From an uncultured Desulfarculaceae bacterium (GTDB lineage: Bacteria; Desulfobacterota; Desulfarculia; Desulfarculales; Desulfarculaceae): 11,857 nt of DNA. Below are positions 4,766-11,857 of this stretch, piece after piece. The position numbers and the translations under genes were made by a program. Position 1 is the first letter of the stretch; every line of letters starts with the position of its first letter. The stretch lies in assembly GCA_937908275.1 (NCBI GenBank), contig CALERA010000355.1, positions 1 through 11,857 of the forward strand, written 5' to 3'. The notes beneath the pieces were generated by a model. It was given only the letters and a program-made list of their open reading frames with translations. It was not told the DNA's origin and did not search any database.

Positions 4766-5965
4766 ATGACCGGCTTTGGCAAGAAATTGGCCCTGATCCT
4801 GGGCAGCCTGCTGCTCCTGGGCGCGGGCGCGGGCGCGGCCCTGGCCGCGGACAGCATCAAGGTGGGCGTGGTGCTGCCGCTCACCGGCTCCCAGGCCAAG
4901 TTCGGCGAGATCGAGAAGAACTCCTTTATGTTGGCCCTGGAGGAGATCAACGCCGCCGGGGGCGTCAACGGCAAGAAGATCGAGCTGGTGATGGAGGACG
5001 ACACCGGCAAGCCCGACGTGGGCCGCTCGGCCATCGAGAAGCTCATCACCCAGGACCAGGTCTCGGTGGTCACCGGCGGCTACTCCTCCTCGGTCACCTT
5101 CGCCATGGCCGCCGTGGCCCAGCAGCGCAAGGTGCCCTTCGTGGTGGTCACCGGCAGCGACGACAAGATCACCGAGCAGAAGTGGAACTACGTTTTCCGG
5201 ATCAATCCCCCGGCCAGCGAGTATCCCAAGGCCCTGGGCAGCTTCCTCACCGAGGTGGTCAAGCCCCAGAGCGTGGTGATCCTGTACGAGAACACCAACT
5301 TCGGCCAGTCGTCCTCCAAGGCCTTTGTCAAGGATTGCGAGGACATGGGCCTGAAGATCCTGATGAAGGAGGGCTACGAGGCCGGCGCGGTGGACTTCAA
5401 GCCGCTGTTGACCAAGGTCAAGGCCGCCAACCCCGACCTGATCTACATGGTCAGCTACGTGATGGACGCCAGCCTCCTGATGCGCCAGGCCAAGGAGCTG
5501 GACATCAATCCCAAGCTCTTCGTGGGCGGCGGCGCGGGCTTCACCCTGCCGGAGTTCGTCAAGAACGCCGGCCCGGCGGCGGAGTTCGTCTTCTCGGCCA
5601 CCCTCTGGACCGAGACCGTGCCCTTCCCCGGGGCCAGGGAATACGTGAAGAAGTACGCCGACAAGTTCAAGGAGGAGACCGAGTACCACGGGGCCGAGGC
5701 CTACGCCGGCATGTACGTGGTGGCCGACGCCCTGAAGCGGGCCAAGGCGGTGGAGCCCGACGCGGTGCGCGAGGCCCTGGCCGCCACCGACCTGATGACC
5801 GCCTTCGGGCCGGTGAAGTTCATCTCCTACGACAAGAAGACCCAGCAGAACAGCCTGCCCACCTACCTGGTGCAGTGGCAGAAGGGCGAGCTGGAGACGG
5901 TCTGGCCCAAGGAGTTGGCCACCAAGCCGGCGGTCTACCCGGTGCCCAAGTGGAGCGAGCGCTAG
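4766..5965 (+). CDS. Liv-type ABC transporter periplasmic substrate-binding protein
   Basis: This protein captures the substrate in the periplasm and delivers it to the LivHM permease. The 399-residue precursor has a clear signal peptide: GKKLAL, a Leu/Gly/Ala-rich core, and a likely cleavage site after Ala27 (ALA before ADSIK). The mature part is a type I periplasmic binding protein (Peripla_BP_6/LivK-like). It starts with IKVGVVLPLTGSQAKFG and has NAAGGVNGKKIELVMEDD, then GGYSSSVT, VVILYENTNFGQSSS and HGAEAYAGMYVVADAL. The ATG at 4766 is preceded by GGAGGG (4755-4760) and puts the signal peptide at the N-terminus; an in-frame ATG at 4670 would bury it. The family binds branched-chain amino acids, amides, urea, aromatic acids and others, so I do not assign a substrate. 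It is the first gene of the operon, and a hairpin follows it before livH. Confidence 0.9.
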   Translation: MTGFGKKLALILGSLLLLGAGAGAALAADSIKVGVVLPLTGSQAKFGEIEKNSFMLALEEINAAGGVNGKKIELVMEDDTGKPDVGRSAIEKLITQDQVSVVTGGYSSSVTFAMAAVAQQRKVPFVVVTGSDDKITEQKWNYVFRINPPASEYPKALGSFLTEVVKPQSVVILYENTNFGQSSSKAFVKDCEDMGLKILMKEGYEAGAVDFKPLLTKVKAANPDLIYMVSYVMDASLLMRQAKELDINPKLFVGGGAGFTLPEFVKNAGPAAEFVFSATLWTETVPFPGAREYVKKYADKFKEETEYHGAEAYAGMYVVADALKRAKAVEPDAVREALAATDLMTAFGPVKFISYDKKTQQNSLPTYLVQWQKGELETVWPKELATKPAVYPVPKWSER

Positions 5966-5982
5966 GCCCGCTCAACCGGGGA

Positions 5983-6000
5983 CCCCGCCCCTCGGCGGGG
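5983..6000 (+). promoter_or_regulatory. GC-rich hairpin between the binding-protein gene and livH
   Basis: CCCCGCC (5983-5989) pairs with GGCGGGG (5994-6000) around a CCTC loop. No T tract follows, so it is not a normal terminator. Hairpins in this position in ABC operons are known to stabilise or partly end the upstream message, so that the binding protein is made in excess over the membrane subunits. That role here is inference. Confidence 0.5.
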
Positions 6001-6048
6001 CCCCCAGCCATCCCCGGCGCGAGCAAGCGTGAAAAGGCGGGCTGAATC

Positions 6049-6924
6049 ATGGATGTGCTGCTGCAAACCCTGGTGGCCGGGCTGCTCAAGGGCGGTCTCT
6101 ACGCCCTGATCGGCATCGGCATGACGCTGATCATGGGCGTGATGGGCATCATCAACCTGGCCCACGGCCAGATGATGATGGTGGCCATGTACCTGACCTT
6201 CGTGCTCTTCACCTTCCTGGGCCTGGACCCCTACTTCAGCCTGCTCCTGACCATGCCGGCCCTGTTCCTGCTGGGCGCGGCGGTGCAGCGCTGGGCCCTG
6301 AACCCGCTGCTGAAGGTGGAGTCGCTCCTGCCCCAGAACCAGGTCCTGATGACGGTGGGCATCGGCATGGTGCTCACCGAGGTGATGCGCTTCATCTTCT
6401 CCAGCAACTACCAGTCGCTCAAGACCGGCTATTCCGACGCCACCTTCTTCCTGGGCCAGATTTCCTTCTCGGTGCCCCTGACCATCGCCTTCCTGGTGGC
6501 CTGCCTGTTCACCAGCCTGATGTTCTGGTTCCTGCTCAAGACCGACCTGGGCCGCTCCATCCGGGCGGTGGCCCAGGACGCCGAGGCGGCCCAGTTGATG
6601 GGGGTCAACGCCGAGCGCATCCGCACCATCACCATGGGCCTGGGCGCGGCCCTGGTGGCCGCGGCCGGCACCCTGCTCTTGCCGGTCTATTATCTTTTCC
6701 CGGACATCGGCAAGCCCTTCACCACCAAGGCCTTCATCATCACCATCCTGGGCGGCCTGGGCTCCACGGTCGGCGCCATCCTGGGCGGGGTCACCCTGGG
6801 CCTGGCCGAGGCCCTGGGCTCCACCTTCCTGGGCATGCAATACGAGGATCTGGTGGGCCTGGTGATCTTCATCCTGGTGCTTCTCTTCCTGCCGGGCGGC
6901 TTCAAGCGCCTGACCAAGGTGTAG
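6049..6924 (+). CDS. livH: Branched-chain amino acid-type ABC permease LivH
   Basis: LivH is one of the two membrane subunits forming the import channel of a Liv-type ABC transporter. The 291-residue protein has about eight hydrophobic segments and the typical family start: LVAGLLKGGLYALIGIGMTL, then INLAHGQMMM at about residues 34-43. The cytoplasmic coupling segment GRSIRAVAQDAEAAQLMGV is well conserved, followed by the glycine-rich GGLGSTVGAILGG and a short basic C-terminus. It begins 83 bases after the binding-protein gene, with a modest ribosome binding site (AAAAGG, 6032-6037). It stops two bases before livM. The name reflects family membership; the true substrate may be another amino acid, an amide or an aromatic acid. 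Confidence 0.92.
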   Translation: MDVLLQTLVAGLLKGGLYALIGIGMTLIMGVMGIINLAHGQMMMVAMYLTFVLFTFLGLDPYFSLLLTMPALFLLGAAVQRWALNPLLKVESLLPQNQVLMTVGIGMVLTEVMRFIFSSNYQSLKTGYSDATFFLGQISFSVPLTIAFLVACLFTSLMFWFLLKTDLGRSIRAVAQDAEAAQLMGVNAERIRTITMGLGAALVAAAGTLLLPVYYLFPDIGKPFTTKAFIITILGGLGSTVGAILGGVTLGLAEALGSTFLGMQYEDLVGLVIFILVLLFLPGGFKRLTKV

Positions 6925-6926
6925 TC

Positions 6927-7922
6927 ATGTTGCGCGAGCGAGGCTGGGAACTGTCCCTGTTGGCGGTCCTGCTGGTCTTTCCCCTGGCGGTGCAGGACGC
7001 TTATTTCCGCCACCTGATGATCCTGGTGCTGCTCTGGGTGACCATCGGCACCGGATGGAACCTGCTGGCCGGCTACACCGGCCAGGTCTCCTTCGGCACC
7101 GCCGCCTTCTTCGGGGTGGGGGCCTACACCGCCGGGCTCCTGGCCCACCACCTGGAGATCAGCGCCTGGTGGGGGCTGTTGCTGGGCGGACCCCTGGCGG
7201 TGCTGGTGGGCTTCCCCTTTGGCTGGATCAGCTTTCCCCTGCGCGGGGCCTATTTCGCCCTGGGCTCCCTGGCCCTGGGCGAGATCATGCGCCTGCTGGC
7301 CACGGTCTGGGAGTCGTTGACCGAGGGCATGGTGGGCATCCTGATCATGCAGACCTTTGTCAGCAAGGTGCCCTACTACTACCTGGCCCTGGGCCTGGCC
7401 CTGGCCAGCATCCTGGTGATGGAGCTGGTGACCCGCTCCCGCCTGGGCTACTACTTCGTCTCCATCCGCGAGGACCAGGACGCGGCCGCCTCCATCGGCA
7501 TCGACACCACCAGGTACAAGATGGTCTCCCTGTCCCTGCACGCCTTCCTGACCGGCACCGCCGGGGCCTTGTACATGAACTACATGGGCTTCATCGACCC
7601 CCAGGTGGTCTTCAGCCTCAGCGACATCTCCATCATGGCCATCCTGGTGGTGATCGTGGGCGGGGTGGGCACCATCATGGGGCCGGTGGTGGGGGCCTTC
7701 GTGATGGTGGCGGTGCAGGAGATCTTCCGCAGCGGCGGCTTCGGCGGCCTGAAGGCCCTGACCCAGGCCGTGGGCGGCGGCTTCCTGCCGGTCTTGACCA
7801 AGTACATCACCCAGGCCCACGTGCTGGCCTTCGGGGTGCTGGTGGTGGTGGTGATCATGACCCTGCCCAACGGCATCGTGGGCGACTGGTCCCGCATCAA
7901 GCGGGCCCTGCGGCGCGGCTAG
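6927..7922 (+). CDS. livM: Branched-chain amino acid-type ABC permease LivM
   Basis: LivM is the second membrane subunit and pairs with LivH. The 331-residue protein has about ten hydrophobic segments. Family motifs are NLLAGYTGQVSFGTAAFFGVGAY split across residues 47-69, FPLRGAYFALGSLALGEIMR at about 105-125 and the coupling loop SIREDQDAAASIGID. These are followed by IVVGGVGT-type glycine-rich sequence (seen here as VIVGGVGTIMGPVVGA). The length is normal for LivM and short of the longest members, so no extra N-terminal domain is present. The start lies two bases after the livH stop, and AAGGTG at the end of livH can act as its ribosome binding site. Confidence 0.92.
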   Translation: MLRERGWELSLLAVLLVFPLAVQDAYFRHLMILVLLWVTIGTGWNLLAGYTGQVSFGTAAFFGVGAYTAGLLAHHLEISAWWGLLLGGPLAVLVGFPFGWISFPLRGAYFALGSLALGEIMRLLATVWESLTEGMVGILIMQTFVSKVPYYYLALGLALASILVMELVTRSRLGYYFVSIREDQDAAASIGIDTTRYKMVSLSLHAFLTGTAGALYMNYMGFIDPQVVFSLSDISIMAILVVIVGGVGTIMGPVVGAFVMVAVQEIFRSGGFGGLKALTQAVGGGFLPVLTKYITQAHVLAFGVLVVVVIMTLPNGIVGDWSRIKRALRRG

Positions 7923-7933
7923 GGGAGGCGGCC

Positions 7934-8671
7934 ATGGCCATCCTGGAAGTCAAGGACCTGACCAAGAACTTTGGCGGCCTGCGGGCGGTGGACAGCGTGA
8001 ATTTCGCGGTCCAGCCCGGCGAGATCTTCGGGCTCATCGGGCCCAACGGCTCGGGCAAGACCACCATCTTCAACATGATCAGCCACTTCTATCCCGCCAG
8101 CTCCGGGAGCATCATCTTCAACGGCGCGGACATCACCCGGACCAAGACCCACCAGGTCTGCGCCCTGGGCATCGGCCGCACCTTCCAGATCGTGCGCCCC
8201 CTGAAGCGCATGACGGTGCTGGACAACGTCATCGCCAGCGCCTTCCTGCGCTGCCGGACCATGGGCGAGGCCCGCAAGGCGGCCGAGGAGACCCTGGAGT
8301 TCTGCGGCCTGACCCCCTACGCCAAGCACCTGGCCCGGGGCCTGTCCATCGCCAGCCGCAAGCGCCTGGAGATCACCCGGGCCATGGCCACCAGGCCCAC
8401 CCTGCTGCTCCTGGACGAGACCGCCGCCGGCCTGAACCCCGGCGAACTGGACGAGGCCATCGCCCTGATCAAGCAGATCCGCGAGAGCGGGGTCACGGTG
8501 GTGATCGTGGAGCACATCATGCGGGTGATCATGGCCATCAGCGATCGCATCCACTGCATCAACCACGGCCAGACCATCACCGAGGGCACCCCCCGGGAGG
8601 TAGCCAACCACCCCGAGGTGATCGCGGCCTACCTGGGCCACGGCGGGGGAGGGCAATATGCCGACCACTAA
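7934..8671 (+). CDS. livG: Liv-type ABC transporter ATPase LivG
   Basis: LivG is one of the two ATP-hydrolysing subunits on the cytoplasmic face. The 245-residue protein has Walker A GPNGSGKTT (36-44), Q-loop Gln85 in GRTFQ, Walker B LLLLDE (157-162), the AGLNP segment after it and the switch histidine His194 in VEHIM. The ABC signature is unusual: LSIASRKRLEI (137-147) replaces the LSYGQQRRLEI or LSGGQ form, losing the Gly-Gln core. Variants of this kind occur in LivG-like families. The ATG at 7934 follows GGGGAGG (7922-7928) and lies 11 bases after the livM stop. The end overlaps livF by 14 bases. Together with LivF it should form a heterodimer with one canonical and one degenerate signature. 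Confidence 0.93.
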   Translation: MAILEVKDLTKNFGGLRAVDSVNFAVQPGEIFGLIGPNGSGKTTIFNMISHFYPASSGSIIFNGADITRTKTHQVCALGIGRTFQIVRPLKRMTVLDNVIASAFLRCRTMGEARKAAEETLEFCGLTPYAKHLARGLSIASRKRLEITRAMATRPTLLLLDETAAGLNPGELDEAIALIKQIRESGVTVVIVEHIMRVIMAISDRIHCINHGQTITEGTPREVANHPEVIAAYLGHGGGGQYADH

Positions 8672-9386
8672 GCAAGAGGCGGTGCTCCGGGTGGAGGGCA
8701 TCGACGTGGCCTATGGCGACGTCCAGGTGCTCTGGGAGGTCTCCTTCGAGGTTCGCGCCGGGGAGATCCTGGTCCTGGTGGGGGCCAACGGGGCCGGCAA
8801 GTCCACCACCCTCAAGACCATCAGCGCCCTGCTGAGCCCCAGCGCCGGGCGCATCGTCTTCCAGGGCCAGCCCATCCAGGCCCTGAAGCCCTACGAGATC
8901 CTGGCCCTGGGGGTGGCCCAGGTGCCCGAGGGCCGCCGGCTCTTTGGCGAGATGACGGTGGAGGAGAACCTCCTGATGGGCTCCCTGAGCCCCCACGCCA
9001 AGGCCAAGCGCAAGCAGACCATGGACTGGGTCTACGAGCTCTTCCCCCGGCTCCGGGAGCGCCGCCGCCAGCCGGCCGGCACCATGAGCGGCGGCGAGCA
9101 GCAGATGGCGGCCATCGGCCGGGGCCTGATGGCCCTGCCCAAGCTGCTGATGTTCGACGAGCCCTCCCTGGGCCTGTCGCCGCTATTGACCGAGCACATC
9201 TTCGAGCTGATCAAGAAGGTCAACGCCGAAGGCCTGACCGTGCTCTTGGTGGAGCAGAACGTGCACCACACCCTGGCCATGTGCGACCGGGCCTACGTGC
9301 TGGAGAACGGCCGCATCGTGCTGACCGGCAGCGGCCAGGAGCTGCTGGCCAACCCCCACGTGCGCGAGGCCTATCTGGGGGTTTAG
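8658..9386 (+). CDS. livF: Liv-type ABC transporter ATPase LivF
   Basis: LivF is the partner ATPase of LivG. The 242-residue protein has Walker A GANGAGKST (42-50), the family motif VPEGRRLF (89-96) that contains the Liv-type Q-loop region, and the ABC signature MSGGEQQM (143-150). Walker B is LLMFDEP (163-169), followed by SLGLSP and then VEQN (198-201). The VEQN segment has Gln where many ABC proteins have the switch histidine, as is usual for LivF. The gene begins inside the end of livG (14-base overlap), with GGAGGG upstream at 8648-8653. It is the last gene of the operon, followed 21 bases later by a strong hairpin terminator. Confidence 0.94.
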   Translation: MPTTKQEAVLRVEGIDVAYGDVQVLWEVSFEVRAGEILVLVGANGAGKSTTLKTISALLSPSAGRIVFQGQPIQALKPYEILALGVAQVPEGRRLFGEMTVEENLLMGSLSPHAKAKRKQTMDWVYELFPRLRERRRQPAGTMSGGEQQMAAIGRGLMALPKLLMFDEPSLGLSPLLTEHIFELIKKVNAEGLTVLLVEQNVHHTLAMCDRAYVLENGRIVLTGSGQELLANPHVREAYLGV

Positions 9387-9403
9387 ACGCCTGGCGAGTG
9401 ACG

Positions 9404-9445
9404 AAAACGGGCCTTCCCCGCTGACGGGGAAGGCCCGACAATTTT
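9404..9445. terminator. Bidirectional terminator between livF and nifB
   Basis: CGGGCCTTCCCCG (9408-9420) and CGGGGAAGGCCCG (9425-9437) form a perfect 13-bp stem with a CTGA loop. On the minus strand the stem is followed immediately by TTTT (complement of 9404-9407), suited to ending nifNB transcription. On the plus strand ACAATTTT follows, which can end the Liv operon. It lies in the 91-base gap between the convergent operons. Confidence 0.88.
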
Positions 9446-9477
9446 GGGGGCGGGGTCTGACCGCGACCCGGCCCGGC

Positions 9478-10746
9478 CTAGCCGCAGCCCTCGCCGTCGC
9501 CCTGGGAGCCCCGGCAGCAGCCGCCGCCGGCCCGGCGGGCAAAGGCCGAGAGGTCGCCGCCCTGGTACAGGGCCTTGAGCCCCAGCTCGATGAAGCCCTC
9601 CATCTCCACCAACTGGATGCCGGTGGGGGCCAGGGCCTCGCGCGGGGTGCCGCCGATGGCGCTGGCCAGCACCGCGCGGCAATCCTTGAGCAGATCGGCC
9701 AGCTTGGCCCAGCGCTCCGCGCCGCCGCCCACCGGCGGGGCCGGGCGCTCCTCCACCAGGCGGAAGCCCTGGCCGGCCTGCTCCCAGATCTGGAAGCTGG
9801 GGGCCTGGCCCAGGTGCAGGTTCACCAGCAGGCCCTCCCGGCTGGCCACCGCCACGTAGGGCCGGTTGCCGGCGATGGGCTGGGGCAGACTGGCGCAGCG
9901 CGAGAGGCAGCCGGCCAACTGGGTGGACTGGTCCTGGCCCAACAGGCCCACCGCGTCGGCCCGGCAGCGGGTGCAGTGGGTCATCTGGGGGATGATGGCC
10001 CCGCAGCGGCTGCGCAGCTGCTCCAAAAGCGCCGGGGAGACCTCGGGACCGTCGCCCAGGGGGGTGCCCTCCACCCGGCAGACCGGGATCAGGTTCTGGA
10101 TGTCCGCCCCCAGCTCGGCCACCACCCGGGCCACCTCCTCCACGTGCTGGTCGTTGACCCCGGGGATGACGATGGTGTTGATCTTCACCACCCGGCCGCG
10201 CTGCTTCAGGCCGATCAGGGCCTCGCGCTGGCGGGCCAGCAGCAGCTCGGCCGCGGCCTTGCCGCGATAGATCACCTTGCCGTCGCGGGCCCAGGCGTAG
10301 ATGTGCTGGCCCACCTCCGGGTCCACCGCGTTGATGGTCAGGGTGACGTGGCTGGCCAAGTCGGCCACCTCGTCCAGGTGGGGGGCCAGGGCCAGGCCGT
10401 TGCTGGACAGGCAGACCAGCATCTCCGGGAACTGCTCGCGCACCATGTGCAGGGTGGCCAGGGTGGCCTCGGGGTTGGCCATGGGGTCGCCCGGACCGGC
10501 GATGCCGGCCACCGAGATGCGACCCTCCCGGGCCAGGACCTCGCCCAAATAGGCCTGGGCCTGGTGGGGGGCCAGCACCGCGCTGGTGACTCCGGGGCGG
10601 CTCTCGTTCACGCAGTCATACTTGCGATTGCAGTAGTTGCAGCCCAGGTTGCACTTGGGGGCCACCGGCAGATGGACCCGGCCATAGGAGCCCTTGGCCC
10701 CGGCGTTGAAGCAAGGATGGCGGCTGATGTCCTGCGCGTGTTCCAT
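9478..10746 (-). CDS. nifB: Nitrogenase cofactor biosynthesis protein NifB with NifX-like C-terminal domain
   Basis: NifB is a radical SAM enzyme that fuses two Fe4S4 clusters and inserts a carbide and a sulfur to make NifB-co, the precursor of the nitrogenase cofactor. The 422-residue protein has the radical SAM cluster motif CNLGCNYC (Cys32, Cys36, Cys39), followed by the NifB hallmark NRKYDCVNESRPGV. Further hallmarks are HPCF (10-13), AGPGDP (83-88) and CTRCRADAVGLLGQD (258-272). These hold the extra cysteines (12, 45, 258, 261) expected to bind the substrate clusters. A second domain (about 296-398) resembles NifX/NafY cofactor-binding proteins (VNLHLGQAPSFQIW). The tail is glycine- and cysteine-rich (Cys410, 411, 421). 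AAGGAG lies six bases upstream of the start. It follows nifN by 42 bases on the same strand. Confidence 0.95.
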   Translation of the reverse strand: MEHAQDISRHPCFNAGAKGSYGRVHLPVAPKCNLGCNYCNRKYDCVNESRPGVTSAVLAPHQAQAYLGEVLAREGRISVAGIAGPGDPMANPEATLATLHMVREQFPEMLVCLSSNGLALAPHLDEVADLASHVTLTINAVDPEVGQHIYAWARDGKVIYRGKAAAELLLARQREALIGLKQRGRVVKINTIVIPGVNDQHVEEVARVVAELGADIQNLIPVCRVEGTPLGDGPEVSPALLEQLRSRCGAIIPQMTHCTRCRADAVGLLGQDQSTQLAGCLSRCASLPQPIAGNRPYVAVASREGLLVNLHLGQAPSFQIWEQAGQGFRLVEERPAPPVGGGAERWAKLADLLKDCRAVLASAIGGTPREALAPTGIQLVEMEGFIELGLKALYQGGDLSAFARRAGGGCCRGSQGDGEGCG

Positions 10747-10766
10747 GGTGCGCTCCTTCGTGCTGA

Positions 10767-10780
10767 CGGCCCGAGGGCCG
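10767..10780 (-). repeat. Small hairpin between nifN and nifB
   Basis: CGGCC (10767-10771) and GGCCG (10776-10780) form a 5-bp stem around CGAG in the 42-base gap between nifN and nifB. No T tract follows on the minus strand, so it is not a terminator. It may slow decay or read-through between the two genes, but nothing in the sequence proves a role. Confidence 0.35.
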
Positions 10781-10788
10781 GAAAGATC

Positions 10789-11857
10789 CTAGAGGTAGCC
10801 GTAGCCCACCGGACTGTCGTCCTGGCGCTTTTCCAACACCGCGTTGGTGATCCGGTCCAGGAGCTCCAGGGCGCCCCGGTAACCCACCACGGTCTGGCGG
10901 GGGGCTCCGAAACGGTCGTGGATGGGGAAGCCCACCCGCACCAGGGGCGCGCCCAACTCCTTGGCCAGGGGATAGCCCTTGGAGTTGCCCAGGATCAGCT
11001 CGGGCTTCAGCTCGCGGGCCAACTCGGCGATCTGCCAGAAGTCCACCCCGGCCAGGACCTGGGGGGGCTCGGGCATCAGGCCGGCGCAGACCGACTCCAC
11101 CCAGGCCGGCAGCAGGCCCAGCTCGCCGCCGGTGGCCACCAACAGCGGCCGGACGCCGATTTCGGCCAGGAAGCTGGTCAGACCCAGACAGAGGTCCTCG
11201 TCGCCGTAGACCAGGGCCGTGACCCCGGACAGGTACTTGTGGGCGTCGATGAAGGCGTCCAGGAGCTGGCCCCGCTGGCGGCGGTGGGCCTCGGGCAGTT
11301 CGCGCCCGGAGAGGTGCTCCAGGGTCTCCACCAGGCGGTCGGAGCCGCGCAGGCCGATGGGCGAGGCCAGGGAGTGCAGGGCCACCCCGCGCTTTTCCAG
11401 CACCCGGCCGGCGCTGGGCAGGGTCTCCAGGCAGCGGCCCAGCTCGATGGTGGCCCCGGCCCGGGCCATGGCGCGGATCGCGGCCAGGGGGGTGCCGCCC
11501 TCGGGGATGAGCTGGTACTCGGCCTGGGCCACCCCGTCCAGGGTCAGGGAGTAGTCCGGCAGCATGGTGGTGGCCAGGCCGAAGTCCTGGCAGAGCCCGC
11601 GCAGGTAGCGCAGGTCGGCCGGGCTGACCAGGCCGGGCAGCAGGTTCAGGCCGCCGTGACTGGGGCCGGTCTCGCTGGCCAGTTGGTCCACCAGGGCGGC
11701 CACGGTGCGGTGGAAGCCCAGCAGATGGCTGCCGCCGTAGCTGGGGCTGGAGACGGTGACGATGGGCGGCATTTCGCGGCAGCCGCCATCCACGCTGGCC
11801 GCCTTGTTGAATTCCTTGACCAGGGCCGGCACGTCGTCGCCGATGGTCTCGGTCAGG
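10789..11857 (-). CDS. nifN: Nitrogenase cofactor scaffold protein NifN, partial (5' end beyond window)
   Basis: NifN pairs with NifE to form the scaffold on which NifB-co is matured into the nitrogenase cofactor. The window holds the last 355 codons. The frame runs open through the right edge as LTETIGDDVPALVKEFNKA, the segment that follows a conserved cysteine in NifK/NifN proteins, so the true start lies outside. Nitrogenase component 1 features include VSSPSYGGSHLLGF, ATGGELGLLP, LILGNSKGY and FPIHDRFGAPRQTVVGYRG, with the C-terminal PVGYGYL. The last two blocks favour NifN over NifK, and the position just before nifB supports this. A GTG at 11830-11832 could be mistaken for a start but is internal. 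A NifK-like or alternative nitrogenase paralogue is the main other reading. Confidence 0.85.
   Translation of the reverse strand, partial: LTETIGDDVPALVKEFNKAASVDGGCREMPPIVTVSSPSYGGSHLLGFHRTVAALVDQLASETGPSHGGLNLLPGLVSPADLRYLRGLCQDFGLATTMLPDYSLTLDGVAQAEYQLIPEGGTPLAAIRAMARAGATIELGRCLETLPSAGRVLEKRGVALHSLASPIGLRGSDRLVETLEHLSGRELPEAHRRQRGQLLDAFIDAHKYLSGVTALVYGDEDLCLGLTSFLAEIGVRPLLVATGGELGLLPAWVESVCAGLMPEPPQVLAGVDFWQIAELARELKPELILGNSKGYPLAKELGAPLVRVGFPIHDRFGAPRQTVVGYRGALELLDRITNAVLEKRQDDSPVGYGYL

Noticed and set aside
4813..4840. Short GCGGGC tandem repeat
   Set aside because: It lies within the signal peptide coding sequence and simply encodes an Ala/Gly run with GC-rich codons.
1..11857. CRISPR array, insertion sequence, prophage, toxin-antitoxin or other defence system
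   Set aside because: I found no spaced direct repeats, transposase, integrase, attachment-site pair or defence-type protein in any frame.

Overview
The window is an 11.9 kb piece of a GC-rich (roughly two thirds G+C), flagellated Gram-negative genome with nitrogen-fixation genes. The mix of a standalone motAB pair, sigma-54-type promoters, a TRAP permease pair, a branched-chain-amino-acid-type (Liv) ABC operon and nifN-nifB best fits a high-GC deltaproteobacterium (Desulfobacterota, for example a Desulfarculus-like lineage). That assignment is inference; no rRNA or other phylogenetic marker is present.

Layout. Bases 1-401 hold no gene I can support, only hairpins and a possible pseudoknot. 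motB and motA (402-2147, minus strand) encode the flagellar stator and are read from a sigma-54 promoter at 2204-2219. A 565-base intergenic region (2148-2712) separates them from the divergent dctQ-dctM pair (2713-4553, plus strand). It carries a second sigma-54 promoter (2590-2605) and an unusual density of inverted repeats, including one with a GGTC-T-GACC core at the predicted transcription start. A strong intrinsic terminator (4577-4625) closes the TRAP unit. No DctP-type binding protein is present.

A complete Liv-type ABC importer follows on the plus strand: binding protein (4766-5965), permeases LivH and LivM, and ATPases LivG and LivF (ending at 9386). A 19-bp perfect inverted repeat lies upstream of the binding-protein gene, and a GC-rich hairpin sits between that gene and livH. 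The operon ends at a 13-bp perfect-stem hairpin (9408-9437) that can serve both strands.

From the other side, nifN (cut by the window end) and nifB run on the minus strand. NifB makes the iron-sulfur core precursor (NifB-co) of the nitrogenase cofactor, and NifN with NifE forms the scaffold on which it matures. The rest of the nif cluster should lie beyond the right edge.

All the protein-coding genes belong to known families. The less ordinary content is regulatory: two back-to-back sigma-54 promoters, for motility and for a solute transporter, separated by an array of palindromes. The TRAP permease pair without a binding protein, lying next to an ABC operon that has one, is the other point of interest.
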